Notes under the pieces: model-generated | Told to the model about the DNA's origin: nothing | Database searches by the model: none | What the model saw: the letters and a program-made list of their open reading frames with translations, nothing else | Made by a program: the position numbers and the translations under genes | Part shown: positions 1-11,880 of the stretch, piece by piece | Position numbering within the stretch: the first letter of the stretch is position 1 | Layout: each line of letters begins with the position of its first letter | From: Strongylocentrotus purpuratus | Taxonomy: Eukaryota; Echinodermata; Echinoidea; Camarodonta; Strongylocentrotidae | Direction of reading: 5' to 3' | Assembly: GCF_000002235.5 (NCBI RefSeq) | Contig: NW_022145606.1 | Coordinates: 24,304,095-24,368,094, forward strand | Length of the DNA stretch: 64,000 nucleotides

Positions 1-63
1 TGACAAAGCCGATTTATTGAATTTTTGATATCAAGAATAACCATTGCTTTACAATAGAAAATC

Positions 64-83
64 ATTTCTTGATATCAAGAAAT
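64..83. repeat. Perfect 20-bp palindrome centred on GATATC
   Basis: The 20 bases form a perfect inverted repeat around GATATC. A half copy (TTGATATCAAG) lies about 40 bp to the left. It falls in the intron after the second MAM exon. It could be a protein-binding dyad or chance in AT-rich DNA; nothing else indicates function. Confidence 0.4.
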
Positions 84-171
84 AGGAATAAATGATAAAA
101 CGGCTTGCCAAAAATACGCAGAAATACGAAAGCCAAATACGCAAAGGTATGACTGAGGCATATTTGCTCAC

Positions 172-410
172 CTGGCCGAGATTCCAGCCATCGCCTTGTG
201 TTCCCGTCATCTGGAAGAGGGGACTGCTGAGGGGGTCACCCACTTTTGAGACGTAGACGTTTAAAGTGCCCATAGTCGCCCCATACATGTGGTAATAAAA
301 TCGAAGACATTTTGTCCCGCCGGCGACGACCTGATTGTATGGGCTGGTCAGTCGGGCGATCTCCCCCGGAAGTTGGGGGCTGGACGATTCGATGTATGCA
401 TACTGACCAG
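172..410 (-). CDS. MAM-domain protein, exon 3: second half of MAM domain
   Basis: Third visible exon of a minus-strand MAM-domain gene. MAM domains are extracellular adhesion or recognition modules of receptors and secreted proteins. The exon follows a pyrimidine-rich acceptor (CCATTCAG at 411-418) and ends at a consensus donor (CAG|GTGAGC, exon end 172). Its 239 nt give two bases that complete a codon from exon 2 plus 79 codons. Family motifs are GQYAYIESSSP, ARLTSP, CLRFYYHMYG, GTLNVYV and GDGWNLGQ, in the expected order. The exon starts in phase 1, as MAM exons usually do, and the single base left by exon 2 gives an in-frame join. It ends in phase 0, so the gene continues beyond the left window edge with unseen domains. 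Domain identification is strong; the full protein is unknown. Confidence 0.88.
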
Positions 411-980
411 CTGAATGGTAGGTAGGATAGATATAGAGAAGGATGTGTCAGGGGTTTGCCTTTACAGGACTGCGCCAACGATATTATTACCCCTTCTCCC
501 ATCCCACTCTATCTCATTAGGCCTATGTTTTTTTCTCTCCTTTTCTTCTTCTTCTCACTCTTTTTCTCTTTCTCCTTCGCTCTTTCTGTCTCTCTTTCTG
601 TCTCTCTTTCTGTCTCTCACACACTCTCTCTTTTTCTCTCTCTCTCTCTCCCTCTCTCCCTCTCTCTCGTTGGAGTGTCGGAGTGCCATTTGCAGCCCGC
701 GGATACGCCACTGTCATTGTTGCGTGCTTTCTTATCCACGTGTCATCAATGTGTTCGTTTGAATGTCATCAACCATTCCAAACGATGAAGAACCTAATTC
801 CTTTTTCGTAATGTGCGACGTGAGTCTCCTACATGTTACATCTTTGTTTCGGTATTAACATACGAATCACTGTATACGCATAGGCCTATGCCAATATCGG
901 GGGAGGGGGGGGGGGGGATTGTGGAATATCACTTTCTTTCTCTCGCACACAGATGCACACGTGTGCATATACGCACAAAG

Positions 981-1015
<35 letters not shown>

Positions 1016-1238
1016 CGTATTTATATCAAGTTTTATAAAAAAGGGCCCTGGGACCCGTATCACAAAGCCTTTTTCAAATGACATATGACAAAAATCAGTG
1101 ACAAATCTATTGATAACCAATCAGAAGCAAGGATTTCAGTAGCTTATAGCAACAATTGTTATTTGTCACCGATGACAAGTTTTGTGAAACGTCCACCGGC
1201 CTCCGGTCTAACCCTGATTGTGTACTGGTGGTTCTCAC
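411..1238 (-). other. Intron 2 of the MAM gene
   Basis: No coding signal. It contains a pyrimidine tract at about 530-670 (mostly TC), a G run at 901-916, a (CA)n tract at 986-1012 and a short GGGCCC-ended repeat at about 1044-1197. The reading frames here are low-complexity artefacts. Confidence 0.7.
1044..1197. mobile_element. Short MITE-like repeat with GGGCCC / CACAAA termini
   Basis: The left end reads GGGCCCTGGGACCCGTATCA followed by CAAA. The right end, reverse complemented, reads GGACGTTTCACAAAAC. The interior holds AACCAATCAG and GATGACAAG. A related copy is at 46845-46992. The ends look like degenerate inverted termini. The transposase family is unknown. Confidence 0.4.
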
Positions 1239-1379
1239 CTCTTGTAGTGTGGTCTGAACTTGGTCCTGTGTCAACTGAGGTGGTAGGACCAGATAATAAG
1301 GTCCAATCAAACGCGTCTGTTAAATCTTGGGTCCATCCACACAGTCCAGAATCGAAATCACAATCGAACTGGGCACCAG
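1239..1379 (-). CDS. MAM-domain protein, exon 2: first half of MAM domain
   Basis: This exon encodes the start of the MAM domain, with AQFDCDFDSGLCGWTQD, DAFDWTLLSGPT and the signature TGPSSDHT. The two N-terminal cysteines (CDF...LCGW) are those that pair in MAM domains. It follows a strong acceptor (TTTTTTTACAG) and ends at AGAG|GTGAG (exon end 1239). Length is 141 nt: two bases completing a codon, 46 codons, and one leftover G. That G plus the CT at the start of exon 3 makes an alanine codon inside the domain, so the two exons join in frame at a place where MAM genes commonly have a phase-1 intron. The entering phase (1) matches the leaving phase of the signal-peptide exon at 13151. Confidence 0.88.
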
Positions 1380-2777
1380 CTGTAAAAAAAGAGATATTAA
1401 AGTTATAGACCAGTTTTGAAAACGCCCCCTCCCCCCCAAAATAATTGGAAGCTCTTCATACCAATCATGTGAGATAATACATTTTGACTAATACGTGATG
1501 ATACAAATTTTGCCGGGAAACCGCCTATTAATTGATATATTTGGTAAATTATCATATTGATCTGGCCTGGATAGTTATCGCTAATGCACCTCAACATTGA
1601 ACATTTGGGCATATATTTCTGTTTTTTGCGAATTTAGGTTAAAAGGAATGCCATGGAGCTAATCAACCCGACAATGAAATTTCGACAAGTGAATAGGAAG
1701 ACAGCACTTTGGTACTATATTCTATATAGTTCAGGTCCAGGTTAAAGTCATTTTTTTAAGCCTTGGGAAAAATCCGAACATCTTGTGTGAATTTGACAAT
1801 TATGTGTTGTTTTTTTTGCATGAACAACCGGAAACAACGATCTTGAAGCATAATCATACCCTCTCGCTATCTGCAGCAATCTATATGCAATTTCGATAAT
1901 TACCAACGCGTCCCATGGCAACTGGAGCGCAAGTGCTTCTGAAGAGAGGTTAATTCCCAAATTAACGATGCCTAAATTATTATTTTATTCATCTTTCGGC
2001 ATTTTAAGAGGACTACTGTTTGAATTCCTCATTCTGTGTAAGCAAATACAAAGAGAAAGTACAATGAGAGTGAAGCAATTTTGGTTTCGCTCTGCACTTA
2101 AGATATGAAATTGGAGGTTCAAAAAAAGTTGAGGGGGCGCTGGTTGCTTGTGCCTCTTCTCTATGTTCAAGCCGACGAATTGAGTTGGAGCTCTGATGAC
2201 GTAGAGTGGCTTGAAACACACCCAACCCAAGCTTCCTGAAAGCTTTTTTTGCGCGGCCAATCTTCGGGACTTTCACTTAAACTAACTCGCCGATTGTAAA
2301 GTGTAAAAACTGCTAGCGTGACACTAGGTAAATAAAAGTGGGTGGTTTCAACATCTTCTGATTTTCTTGACGCCTTGGCTGATCGCTTGTCCTCCATCTT
2401 CTGTACCAAATAAAATTTGTCAGTTGAGTATTAGTTTCAAATAAAGAAAGCAATTTCTGATATCAAAGGTAAGTCCACTTATATATTCCATCAAAACTGA
2501 TTCAATACTTCATTTATACTTTTGTTTTATAAAATATACCTTCTTTATATGTATGTGTTGATATATCATACACTGCCTATCATGATTAAATTATAGATCC
2601 ATTTATGTAAATCATCAAAATTGTTATTATCTTTATCTGTCCTACTTTATATATAGTAGAACTAATAATTGTAATAACAATTATGATTATAGTTATAATT
2701 CCTCTTTTTAAAATAACGAATGACATGACTTAATATTATTAATGCCCCTCTGCGCTTCGTTAACAAAACATTGAAAT

Positions 2778-2850
<73 letters not shown>
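2778..2850. repeat. (AAT)n microsatellite
   Basis: Uninterrupted AAT/TAA repeats of about 24 units, next to an ATT-rich stretch at 3110-3340 that produces a spurious isoleucine-rich reading frame. Confidence 0.95.
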
Positions 2851-2931
2851 TAAAATGCAGCAGCGCTTAACAACACAACTTGCCTTTCAACGAATATTAA
2901 TACTATAAATCAATTGCTCGTCGAAGATGTA

Positions 2932-3003
2932 GATGTGTCATGGTATAGCGGTTTATTCACTTGAATCTCATTCAAAGGGTAGATGGTTCAAATCCTTGCA
3001 CCG
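2932..3003 (+). mobile_element. tRNA-like head of a SINE
   Basis: The segment has a box A-like block (ATGGTATAGCGG) and a box B-like block (GGTTCAAATCC) spaced as in a tRNA-derived RNA polymerase III promoter. It is closely similar to the head of the minus-strand SINE at 32400-32467. It is not a functional tRNA gene: no complete acceptor stem pairs. Confidence 0.55.
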
Positions 3004-3659
3004 AACTAGAATCCTATATACATTAATCCACATGTGCCCCGCTTGAATGAATTCCAAGTATTACTAATGAGGAAAGAAAAAATGTAATGTAGATGTTTTG
3101 TGTATCATTTGTATCATTTTGATTATTATTAATATTGTTACGACGTTTGTCATTATTATCATATTTATATTTGTTAGTATTATTACCATTAATGTTATTA
3201 TTATTATTATTTATATTGGTATTAAAAGCAGTTATAACGGTTGCAGTAGCAGAATTATTATTGTCATTATTATTATATTAATTATTGTTATTATTATCGT
3301 TGACATTATCATTAATATTATTATTATTAATATGCATCAAATTGCAACAAATATAGAAAAACTCAGAAACTAAATTGTTGTTGAACACTTTTGCTCTTCC
3401 TTGCACAAATGGTATGATTCCGGTTGTATATCTTTGTAAAGAAGGTTAATTCATGTTTAATTTCAAAATTAAAGAGTTAAAATAGAGAGAAGAAAAACAT
3501 AAATTATTATCAATGATTATTCTTTTTTCTTTCATATTTCTCCTTCTTCTTTTGGTTCTTCTACTTCTCCTCATATTTCTTTGTTTTCTTTCTCTTCTTC
3601 TTTTCCTGTTCTTATTCTTCTTCTCCTTTTTTACTTCTCATATGTCCTTTTCTTCTTCC

Positions 3660-3681
3660 CTTTCTTCTTCTTCATTTGCAG
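3660..3681 (+). promoter_or_regulatory. Splice acceptor upstream of the 7TM receptor coding exon
   Basis: A pyrimidine tract of more than 100 nt ends in TTTGCAG at 3681. The exon would start at 3682. The open frame extends back through the tract only because it lacks stops, giving a Leu/Phe/Ser-rich artefact; the real exon begins after the AG. Confidence 0.65.
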
Positions 3682-3767
3682 TTCAGGCCACCGTAACGTG
3701 TATTGTCCTTGCGGTGTTTTCATTGCTTGAACGATCGAGTGAATATTCCTTGAGTACGTCTGTCACC

Positions 3768-4769
3768 ATGAACTTAAACTCGACAGCGATGGAAGGGGCG
3801 GAGGGTGCTGGAAGCTTCCTGCCCATCTTGCTGTACAGCCATACCGAGAGACTGATTGGATTGGTGTTACTGCCTGTGCTGAACCTCGTTTACTTGCTTT
3901 CCATCGGGTTCACTCATTACATCCTTGCCACGTGCCACGGCGCCCGGGGGAACATGCAACTCTTCTTTCGTGCAGCGACTCTCTTAGATGGGCTCAGATG
4001 CATCTCTTTCTTCATCGGTAAGGCACTCGAAATGACCCAGGCCATTTCCGCGGCAACCGCCATCTGTTGGGTACGACCCGTGTTCAACTTCGTGTTCCCT
4101 TTTCCTACCATCATGACTTTCATCTGCATCCATCTCGATCGGTTGTTGATGCTAACAAAGCCCCTCCGTTACCATTCACTGGCAACTCCCCAACGAGCCA
4201 GGAAGGTCCTCATCTTCATAGCCGTCACAGCCGTCCTGTACATGGTGATCTTCTTACCCATTCCAGGTTTCCCATTCGTTGTTTGCCCCACCCAGCCTCT
4301 CAGCACCATCAACGCCACTCTTCAGGACGACATCACTGCTCGATACTATACGCTCGGCAGAAGAAAGGCGCTTGTTTTCGTCATCCCAATTTACTTGGGT
4401 ATTGTGCTACTAACTTTCAGCGGTGTTTGTATAGGCGTTTTGTCCTTCAGACAAGCAGTACAAATTCGCCGGGAGTTTCGGCAAATAAATTTAGGTCCTG
4501 CTTGCGTCCATCGACCGGCCCCTGTATCAAAAGTTAAGGGCGTGGTTACAGTGCTTATAATCACACTGATTTTTTATCTCACTTGGGGTTTCTCGTTTCT
4601 ACGAATCCAGAACGCAACTCGCTTTAAATTACCCTGGCTAGATTTGCTTACCGGGGTATTGGAGATAATATTGGGTTGGGGTAACATTATGGCGATTATA
4701 TTGACGAACAGGGATGTGCGCAATCACGCCCGTGTAGTGCTGAATAATATTTTTAATTTAGCTCTGTAA
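3768..4769 (+). CDS. Rhodopsin-like 7TM G protein-coupled receptor, orphan
   Basis: A 333-residue receptor on one coding exon, expected in the plasma membrane and signalling through G proteins; ligand unknown. The chosen ATG (3768) has a CACC context and lies 86 nt after the inferred acceptor. The frame is open upstream, so an N-terminal extension from another exon is possible. Seven hydrophobic segments lie near residues 28-53, 63-86, 103-128, 147-172, 201-226, 256-279 and 290-313. Class A hallmarks: Asn39 in TM1, Asp74 in TM2, Cys100 and Cys173 positioned for the TM3-ECL2 disulfide, and HLDRLLMLTKP at the end of TM3. The DRY motif is DRL, and TM7 has LGWGNIMAII where NPxxY is expected. N-glycosylation sites: N4, N182, N282. 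This resembles the fast-evolving receptors expanded in echinoderms. The gene is nested in the MAM gene's first intron, on the opposite strand. A polyadenylation signal follows at 4820. Confidence 0.85.
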   Translation: MNLNSTAMEGAEGAGSFLPILLYSHTERLIGLVLLPVLNLVYLLSIGFTHYILATCHGARGNMQLFFRAATLLDGLRCISFFIGKALEMTQAISAATAICWVRPVFNFVFPFPTIMTFICIHLDRLLMLTKPLRYHSLATPQRARKVLIFIAVTAVLYMVIFLPIPGFPFVVCPTQPLSTINATLQDDITARYYTLGRRKALVFVIPIYLGIVLLTFSGVCIGVLSFRQAVQIRREFRQINLGPACVHRPAPVSKVKGVVTVLIITLIFYLTWGFSFLRIQNATRFKLPWLDLLTGVLEIILGWGNIMAIILTNRDVRNHARVVLNNIFNLAL

Positions 4770-4819
4770 TCGAGTCGAATTGCCGAAGAGCATTACACAG
4801 AATAACAAAATCAGCTCCT

Positions 4820-4825
4820 AATAAA
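4820..4825 (+). terminator. AATAAA polyadenylation signal of the 7TM receptor gene
   Basis: First AATAAA after the receptor stop codon, 51 nt downstream. It gives a plausible short 3' UTR. Confidence 0.5.
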
Positions 4826-6359
4826 ATACATTTACATAATAAGTAACAAGAATGTGCGGACGTATAGAGTGATATTGTTTTCTTCTTCAATTCAATGTGG
4901 TTTATTAAAAATAAAAGCAGTAGTCGATGTAAAATGATCAGAAAACAGGATCAAAGATTAAAACAAAAGGAAAGTTAATAAGAAGTTAAAGTACATAATC
5001 ATTACAAATCAAAATAACACTTTTATGCAAGTATAAAGCTTGTGGGTGAAAAGTGCACTAATTTGCAAACGGAAGCAAAAGATTACTCCATTATTTTGCG
5101 GAAAATTAGATGAAGTATCATTTTAATGCACTATACGAGAAAACATATTATTAACTAGTTGTTCCAAAACACATCCTAAAAGATTTTTAATATGGCGTCC
5201 AAAGAGAACTCACCTTCAATCATTTGTCATGGTTTTAAAAATCGGATGTGTATTTACCAACTACGTCACAGTGAAAAAGATAACCTCAATATACCCGGTG
5301 GTCTTAAACCACCCTACTACTGAACACCAACGTGGCGTCCATCCTGGAGAATGTACGCCATTCCCCATGGGGTAATTATTTTAAAAGTAAACACTAAAAG
5401 GTGTAAGAAAAACTGTTTTGTTGTTGTTAATGTAATATAATTATTGCTAATATATTTTTTTAGAAGGTAGAAAATTTAACAAAGCTTTCAAACACTAGAA
5501 GTGAATAAGACAATCGTTTTACACCGTAGCCGTTAGAGTTTGCCATGTCATACTAACATGCATACTAGACAATGGTGTAGGGAAACTATCACTGTCATAA
5601 CGACCCTTATACCAACTCGGTGACCCGACCTCCCCATCCTATACTTGAGTGACCTAGGTCAATCTTTATATCACCGAAAATCCTAGAGACGACTTGCAAA
5701 TACTGGTAAGACGGCATCGTTACCAAGAAAAGTATGAACCGTGTGAAATGGGCGCTTTCGGACAGGGTGGGATTTGTAATTTGTTTAAATATGATTATAG
5801 CATTAACAATATAATTTTAGAGTATTTAAAGCGGATTTGTTTTCTTGTCAATAGTCAAGCATGACTTGTTGCCAAACATAAAGGAATAACTGTACCACAA
5901 CAATTTGACGACCGAAGTGGTTACCATTTTCACGCAATGATATTTAAGGATGACATATCCTGATTTTATGTACACCGTTTTTGCACGTGAAATAAGGGAC
6001 ATCTACAAAAAGTTGAAATATGTTTTGAAGTATAAGTAGTCCTTTTGACAGATGGAAGAAGAAGTTGATGATATCTTTTTTTTTTTAAATGAGTTCTAAG
6101 TTGGGCTATCATATAAATCTTTATATATATGTATATATATATATATATATATGGATATGTTTGTGTTTGTGTGTGCGTGTGTAATTGTTAGAATATAATC
6201 TATGTAACAGCTTTGTCAGATAGCGTGGAGAAAAATTCAATGCGAAAAAAATGAGAGAATAATGTTTGTGTAGCTTAAATTAAAATTCCCTATTGCTGTC
6301 ATTCATGTTAGGACATTTTTGAAATAGTAAATTAATATTTGATACAAACTACTATTGGT

Positions 6360-6436
6360 TTTACTACCTAGTAGTACTCCTACTAATAGTACTTCCTCTC
6401 CTGCTACTACTAACACAACCGCTAATTTAAATGTTT

Positions 6437-6484
<48 letters not shown>

Positions 6485-6498
6485 TAACTAACACATTG

Positions 6499-6529
<31 letters not shown>

Positions 6530-6893
6530 TTTTTACTTCTACTACTACTTCTACTTCTACTACTACTTCTACTACTACTAACACATTAACCAATATATAG
6601 TTATAGTAGTGGCAATGTGGTAGAAGTAGTACAACTACTTCTGCTACGTCGACGTATACTACCACTACTACAAGCATTACAACTGCTACTAATGGTACAT
6701 TCACTCTGTTTCTACTTCTACTGCTGCTATTATCATTATCAATGCAAATAATATAACTACCGCTAGTAATACCTATGCCGCTACTACTACCATAACAACT
6801 ACCAGCAATACTACTCTAGTAACACCACTACCTCTTATACTAATACCAATAGTACTACAACAGGTACCATTACCACCACTTCTACTAATACGT

Positions 6894-6934
<41 letters not shown>

Positions 6935-6990
6935 GCTACTACTGCTACTACTACTACTACTACTACTACTATTACTATTTTTTCTTCTAC
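6360..6990. repeat. Interrupted (ACT)n trinucleotide region
   Basis: Nearly pure ACT runs at 6437-6483, 6500-6530 and 6896-6973 are joined by diverged ACT-rich sequence. The strands read as poly-Thr, poly-Val or poly-Ser in translation; these frames have no other coding features and are repeat artefacts. Confidence 0.9.
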
Positions 6991-8535
6991 CAAATCTGCT
7001 ATTGATAATACTACATGTATTTATAATAAAAAAGAACGGAAAGCGTACTTCTCTCATTCATCTATCTCCTTTTTTTTTTCGTTTTGTCGTTTATTTCTCT
7101 CTCTCTCTCTCTCTCTCTCTTCTTATTTTTTTTACCCGGCTAGTAAGGATTTTGTTAATTTTCACTTTATTCCGTCAGACGAATTAAATCATTTGAGGCT
7201 GTCAGTTCACTTCGGCAAGGTTATCGTCATCAAACATCATTGGCTTCCCCTCCCGTAGTGCTTGAGATAGTCATTACCACTATTATATGGTTGACGGCGG
7301 AGAAAAAGTGACGCCTTACTGTAATGTTTTTGGTCAGGTCAATTGTTTATGTTACACCATGAATGACACCAATATTTACAAAAGATCGAGGTTTTTTTTT
7401 TTCTTCTTCAATAAAATCATTTCTAGGTGTAATTATTTAGTAATTATTCTTAATTCCAGTGTAGCGATGATATCATACAAAGAATGCGTTCAATCAATCG
7501 TCATGTATTATTGCATCAAGTGTTAGATGGTTTCAACTATGCACACTTATTAGCTGCACGACACGTTGACAATTGAAACAGAATGTTTTGAAGGTAATCA
7601 TAGTGTAATTTAATGGCTAGTATCGGTGGTCACAATTTTCACATTCTGTGTCGCTAAAGAAAAGAAACATTGAGCCACATGCGTGTATTGCGTGTCGAAT
7701 GAGGTTCCTGGCGTGTGGGTGTTTTTGTTTGTTTGTGTGTATGTGTGTGGTGATGTGGGAGTGGTTACTACGGGGATAAGGGTTGCCATATGCTTTCGGA
7801 AAAATATAGGGTAAGGGGGTGGGGTATGTGCGTGTGCATATGTCCTTACAGCACCTTCCCACTCTCTTGTCCCTTTTGCATTTTCTTTGAATGTTTAACT
7901 TTTCTCTCTCGACCTATCACCCCAAATAACGAAACAAGAAGGAACTGTAAATAGAACTTAATACTGGACCGGATTTCATGCTTTAACTTATTGGTTATAA
8001 AACATGTAATGATGACAATGTTCGAAATTTTGAAATTTCCTTGCAATTATGTTGATGACAGGAAAGAATAAACACATTAAAAAAAAAGAAGAAAAAGTCA
8101 TAATAAGTAGTTAATCGTGATAAAATATATACACTGTAAATGAAGTCGTATTAAAGATAAAACCAAGTTCAACGAAATGTTTGCACTCGTTTGATTTCAA
8201 AGATTACACATACATTAGAACGGAAGACAAAGTCTGTGGCAAGTGATAAGCCGACCACACATTACACGATCCGACTGCGAAATGATTTTCGAAGAATTTG
8301 GAATAGCATCTGATACGAACATTAAAACATGTAACAATGACCGATGATTTAAAGGTGTATATGATTAGGTAAATATAGATTTAAAGGGACTTCATGGTTC
8401 CTTGAAAGTAGAAAAGCTAAATCGGATCAGAATCTTAGTGAAGGATAACAAGTTAAAATCCCGAATACTGAGCTCAAGCCCAACTTGGTTTCTGTGTGCG
8501 TCTTTGCGAGGCCAGGGTGTACGCATCAAGTCTAC

Positions 8536-8931
8536 TTAAAGATGAAGTTGAATTCTGGTCATGCGATTGCATTGTGAAAGAAACGGTTTGGAATCGACCA
8601 GAAAAGGTTGATCACCTATAGCATATAAGAATTTGTGTGTATTGCAAGGTTCTGGAATCATCAAAATGATAAGAAATTTGGCCAAGTCTTGGTAAAGTTA
8701 CAAACACTGTACACAGAAAGATGTATATGGGACTACACGAACACGTGGCGTAAAAATCCTACCCCGGAGTTTTACGATGTTACATGACATATTTAGAATA
8801 TGAAGGCATTTGAAGAGCCATGCTTTTCAGGGAACATGTCTTATCTGATGTTCTTCCACACTTGCATAATAAGAATGATAACGCTCACAAATTATTGTTC
8901 ACCTCTTCCCAGAACTCAACCTTCTCTTTAA
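8536..8931. mobile_element. TTAA-flanked MITE, family C, copy 1
   Basis: About 396 bp. It begins TTAAAGATGAAGTTGAATTC and ends with the inverted form (GAACTCAACCTTCTCTTTAA). Copy 2 at 50646-51040 has the same length and matches closely over the first 210 bp (for example GGTCATGCGATTGCATTGTG and TATGGGACTACAC). TTAA at both ends suggests a piggyBac- or Kolobok-type target duplication. No coding capacity. Confidence 0.75.
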
Positions 8932-9120
8932 CATAATAGTCCATATGCTTACCACTGACGTTAAATGTACTATAAGTTATACTAAAAACCCCGCTTTGTA
9001 GACGTAATATTTGAAGGTCATATTTTGAAGGCAGTATAGGAAATTGGAAGCCCTAACTTCAAGAGCAAAGAATGTTTCGGGATTGGTACGCTTTAGCGAG
9101 AGAGGTTAAGAATCGCAAAG

Positions 9121-9300
9121 GGGAGCAAACAAGAAAGAGAGAGAGAGAGAGAGAGAGAGGGGGGAGGGGGAGAAAGGTAAATGAAGAAGTAAGATAAAGA
9201 GAGAGAGTGATAAATTTAAAGGAGACATTAAGAAATATAGAGAGAGGGCATAAACAGAGGGAGAGACAGAGAGAGAGAGAGAAAGGAAAGAGTGGGGATG
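9121..9300. repeat. GA-rich microsatellite region
   Basis: AGAGAG tracts at 9139-9160, 9200-9290 and elsewhere, followed by a C run at 9391-9406. Reading frames across it are repetitive and not coding. Similar GA tracts lie at 11978-11990 and 12069-12111. Confidence 0.85.
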
Positions 9301-9839
9301 TGAAAGGGAGGGAGGCGCTGTCAAGCAAGAGCAAACTAAGAACATCAACAGAAAAGGAAAGATCATCATCAGCTCTATCGCTCGAGTACTCCCCCCCCCC
9401 CCCCCGCTCTCACATTGAATACCATCAGCTCAATAGACCCATGCCTCTTTCCCTCCCAAAATTGATCCTCCACAGAACTGGTTAATCACACTAGGTTTGT
9501 TTGTCTTGTGGGCTGTAGCCTCGGTCTAGAGGGCTGTCGGTCTTTTGGGCCGTATGTCAAGAGGAATATAACGAGACAAATGTAGGTGTTGTGGGCTTTC
9601 AGTCTCGCGGGATTTAGGTCCCACGGGCCGTCGGTCTTAAAAAGATGTCGGTCTCGTGAGCTGGCGGTCAAAAGGTATTTCGGTCTCGTCGGTTTTCGAT
9701 ATAGTAGGCTGAAGGTCAATACAAAGTTAACTTCTTTACGATCATTCACGCTAGTCTGCACGCGGAGTTTGAACTATTTACACGTAATGTACTGAATAAT
9801 CCTCACCAAACAATAGCTTTGAATGATGCCCTTGATGTA

Positions 9840-11880
9840 ATTAAAGATCAAAGGTCACCTTGCAGCTTTTATCTGGCAAACATTCCTCAAGATAAAGTGT
9901 AATTACATATGCGAGACAGTAGCTTAAGTCCTGGCACATGCTTGCACGAAAAAACACAAAATCATCATCAATTGTACTCTTTAAGTATGTACGGGCAATA
10001 CGTTTTATGTTACATCATGTTTAAGCGATGCGAACATAATTACAGAAAAGCTGTTTTCATAATTCAAACTCACTTGATTACATAAAATAGACTTACTCAC
10101 ACACATTCGAAATACATCTATTTATCAGCCGAATGGCACTTATTATCCTGTACTGAGAAATTCTTTAGTTAATCATAATATTTCCATGTCCTTTTCTTTC
10201 TTCTCATGGCCTGCATATTTGTCCCCGCATATTTTAAAAAGCAATATATATATTTGTTTTATTATTTTTTTTATATACGAATCTATTTTTTTTTAAATTC
10301 CGTGAAACAAACTAAGGTTAGCGCAGTTTAAATCCATCGATTGAGCGCAATTGCACATATTACCTTGTCTTGAGATATTTCGGCGATCCGAATATTTCCT
10401 TATACTTTCATGTATGATATCATTATCCAGGAACCATATTTATTTTTTCCAAATATTTTGATTGCCGTTATGTTTCATGATGCAACATTTCTAAACGACG
10501 AGGAAAACAGGTATTTTGTATAATTCGAACTGAGGTGATTACATATTCAAATTGGTTGAATGCAGTTCAAAACCCTCAAATTAGCTGAACATTTTTTTCC
10601 CCAGATATGTCCTACCTTTTTCTTAAAGGTAATACAAAGTTTCGGTATGGGGTCATGAATTTGGTTCAAATGAACATATTGGAAGCATATGCGATCCTAC
10701 CACCATCAGTGATCGTTGTCGCCTTGTCGGGATTGAAATCGGGTCTAAAGTTATGAAATCTTAAATAATAAACTATTGATGCTGTATAGCTCCTTCTCAA
10801 GGTCAAGATATTAATAAAGCTATAAAACAATGTTTCTTGACTAAAATCGACCGAATAGCTATTCCCATTTGGAAAATATATATCACAACTGCACATTCTG
10901 AGATTTCCATGGTCGCAGCTACTATTGTGCGGCCGTAGGCGCTATTTGAAATTTATCAAGATTTACCGGGATCACCGGTAATTTTTTATATTCAATATTT
11001 CTCGAAAGCAGAAGTGTTTTAGGGGCTAAATTTTCCACAGAGGCATCCAAATATATCAAAATTGTAAAGAATCACTATCCATCCAATTTTCAAAATGTCC
11101 CAAAAGTTTGTATTACCTTTAAGATTGTCTAGTACTTTATGTGTAACTATCATCAATCATACTTTTCAGTTATACAGGAGCGGTGTGTTTCATAATAAAA
11201 GACTTAAAAAAAAGACAATAAAAAGGTTTGATTTGTTTCATAATTCGAACTGAGCTGCATTGCAGCTACTTACTAAGCTCAATTACATGGCAAACATTCC
11301 TCCATATAAAGCGTAATAAAACATGCGAGCCAGTAGCTACAGTCCTGGTACATGCTTGCACGGTAAACACAACTCCTTATCAATTGTTCTCTTGTTAGGT
11401 CAATTACATAATTTTTAACGACGCGAAAAGAAAACGTGTTTTTCATAATTCGAACTCACTTAATTACATAAAACAGACTTACTTACACAACCTGAATTCC
11501 ATCGATTTATTAGCCGAATGTCACTTATTACCCTGTTTTGTATAATAGTTTTTGAGTTGTTCTTAAGATTATCTAGAACTTCAAGATTTAGCTTTCAGGA
11601 ATCTTAATTTTAGTACAGTTATGTTTTGTGATGCAACTTTTCCAGACGAGGAAAAAAATAGGTGTTTTTAAATATTTCTTAGTTATTATAAAGATTTTCT
11701 AGTTCTTGAAGTTATAATTTTAAATGATTATAATGTTCGAGTATACAATGGTAATTAAGGACGGACTTTTAAAAAAGAAGACCCCCAAAACAGTTTTATT
11801 GTTCTTATTATTCAAACTAAGCTGATTACAACAGGCAAACTTTATGAGCGGGGTCAAAATCCATTGATTTTGGTGAATGA
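9840..11880. repeat. Degenerate satellite-like repeat cluster
   Basis: A core CATAATTCRAACTNANNTNATTACA recurs near 10060, 10522, 11242, 11447 and 11810. Longer stretches are shared: 9860-10160 resembles 11275-11545, including CATGCTTGCACG and GCCGAATGNCACTTATTA. Core spacings are about 462, 720, 205 and 363 bp; removing the 500-bp MITE at 10623 makes the second about 220. This suggests an old tandem array with a unit near 210-230 bp. No genes seen. Confidence 0.6.
10623..11122. mobile_element. TTAA-flanked MITE, family B
   Basis: Exactly 500 bp between TTAA ends. Left terminus TTAAAGGTAATACAAAG; right terminus TTTGTATTACCTTTAA. It interrupts the satellite-like cluster. Its right half matches 32885-33092 (TCTCGAAAGCAGAAGTGTTT, AGGGGCTAAATTTTC). 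The TTAA target and AAAGG start are typical of Kolobok-type elements; that family call is tentative. Confidence 0.75.

Noticed and set aside
415..788. Overlapping Ser/Leu/Phe-rich and Arg/Glu-rich open frames
   Set aside because: They are translations of a TC microsatellite on both strands.
1985..2409. Overlapping minus-strand frames that could be a further MAM-gene exon
   Set aside because: No acceptor and donor pair of the right phase and no domain motif were found; left as intron.
6303..7057. Poly-Val, poly-Thr and poly-Ser open frames
   Set aside because: They read through the ACT trinucleotide repeats and have no non-repeat coding part.
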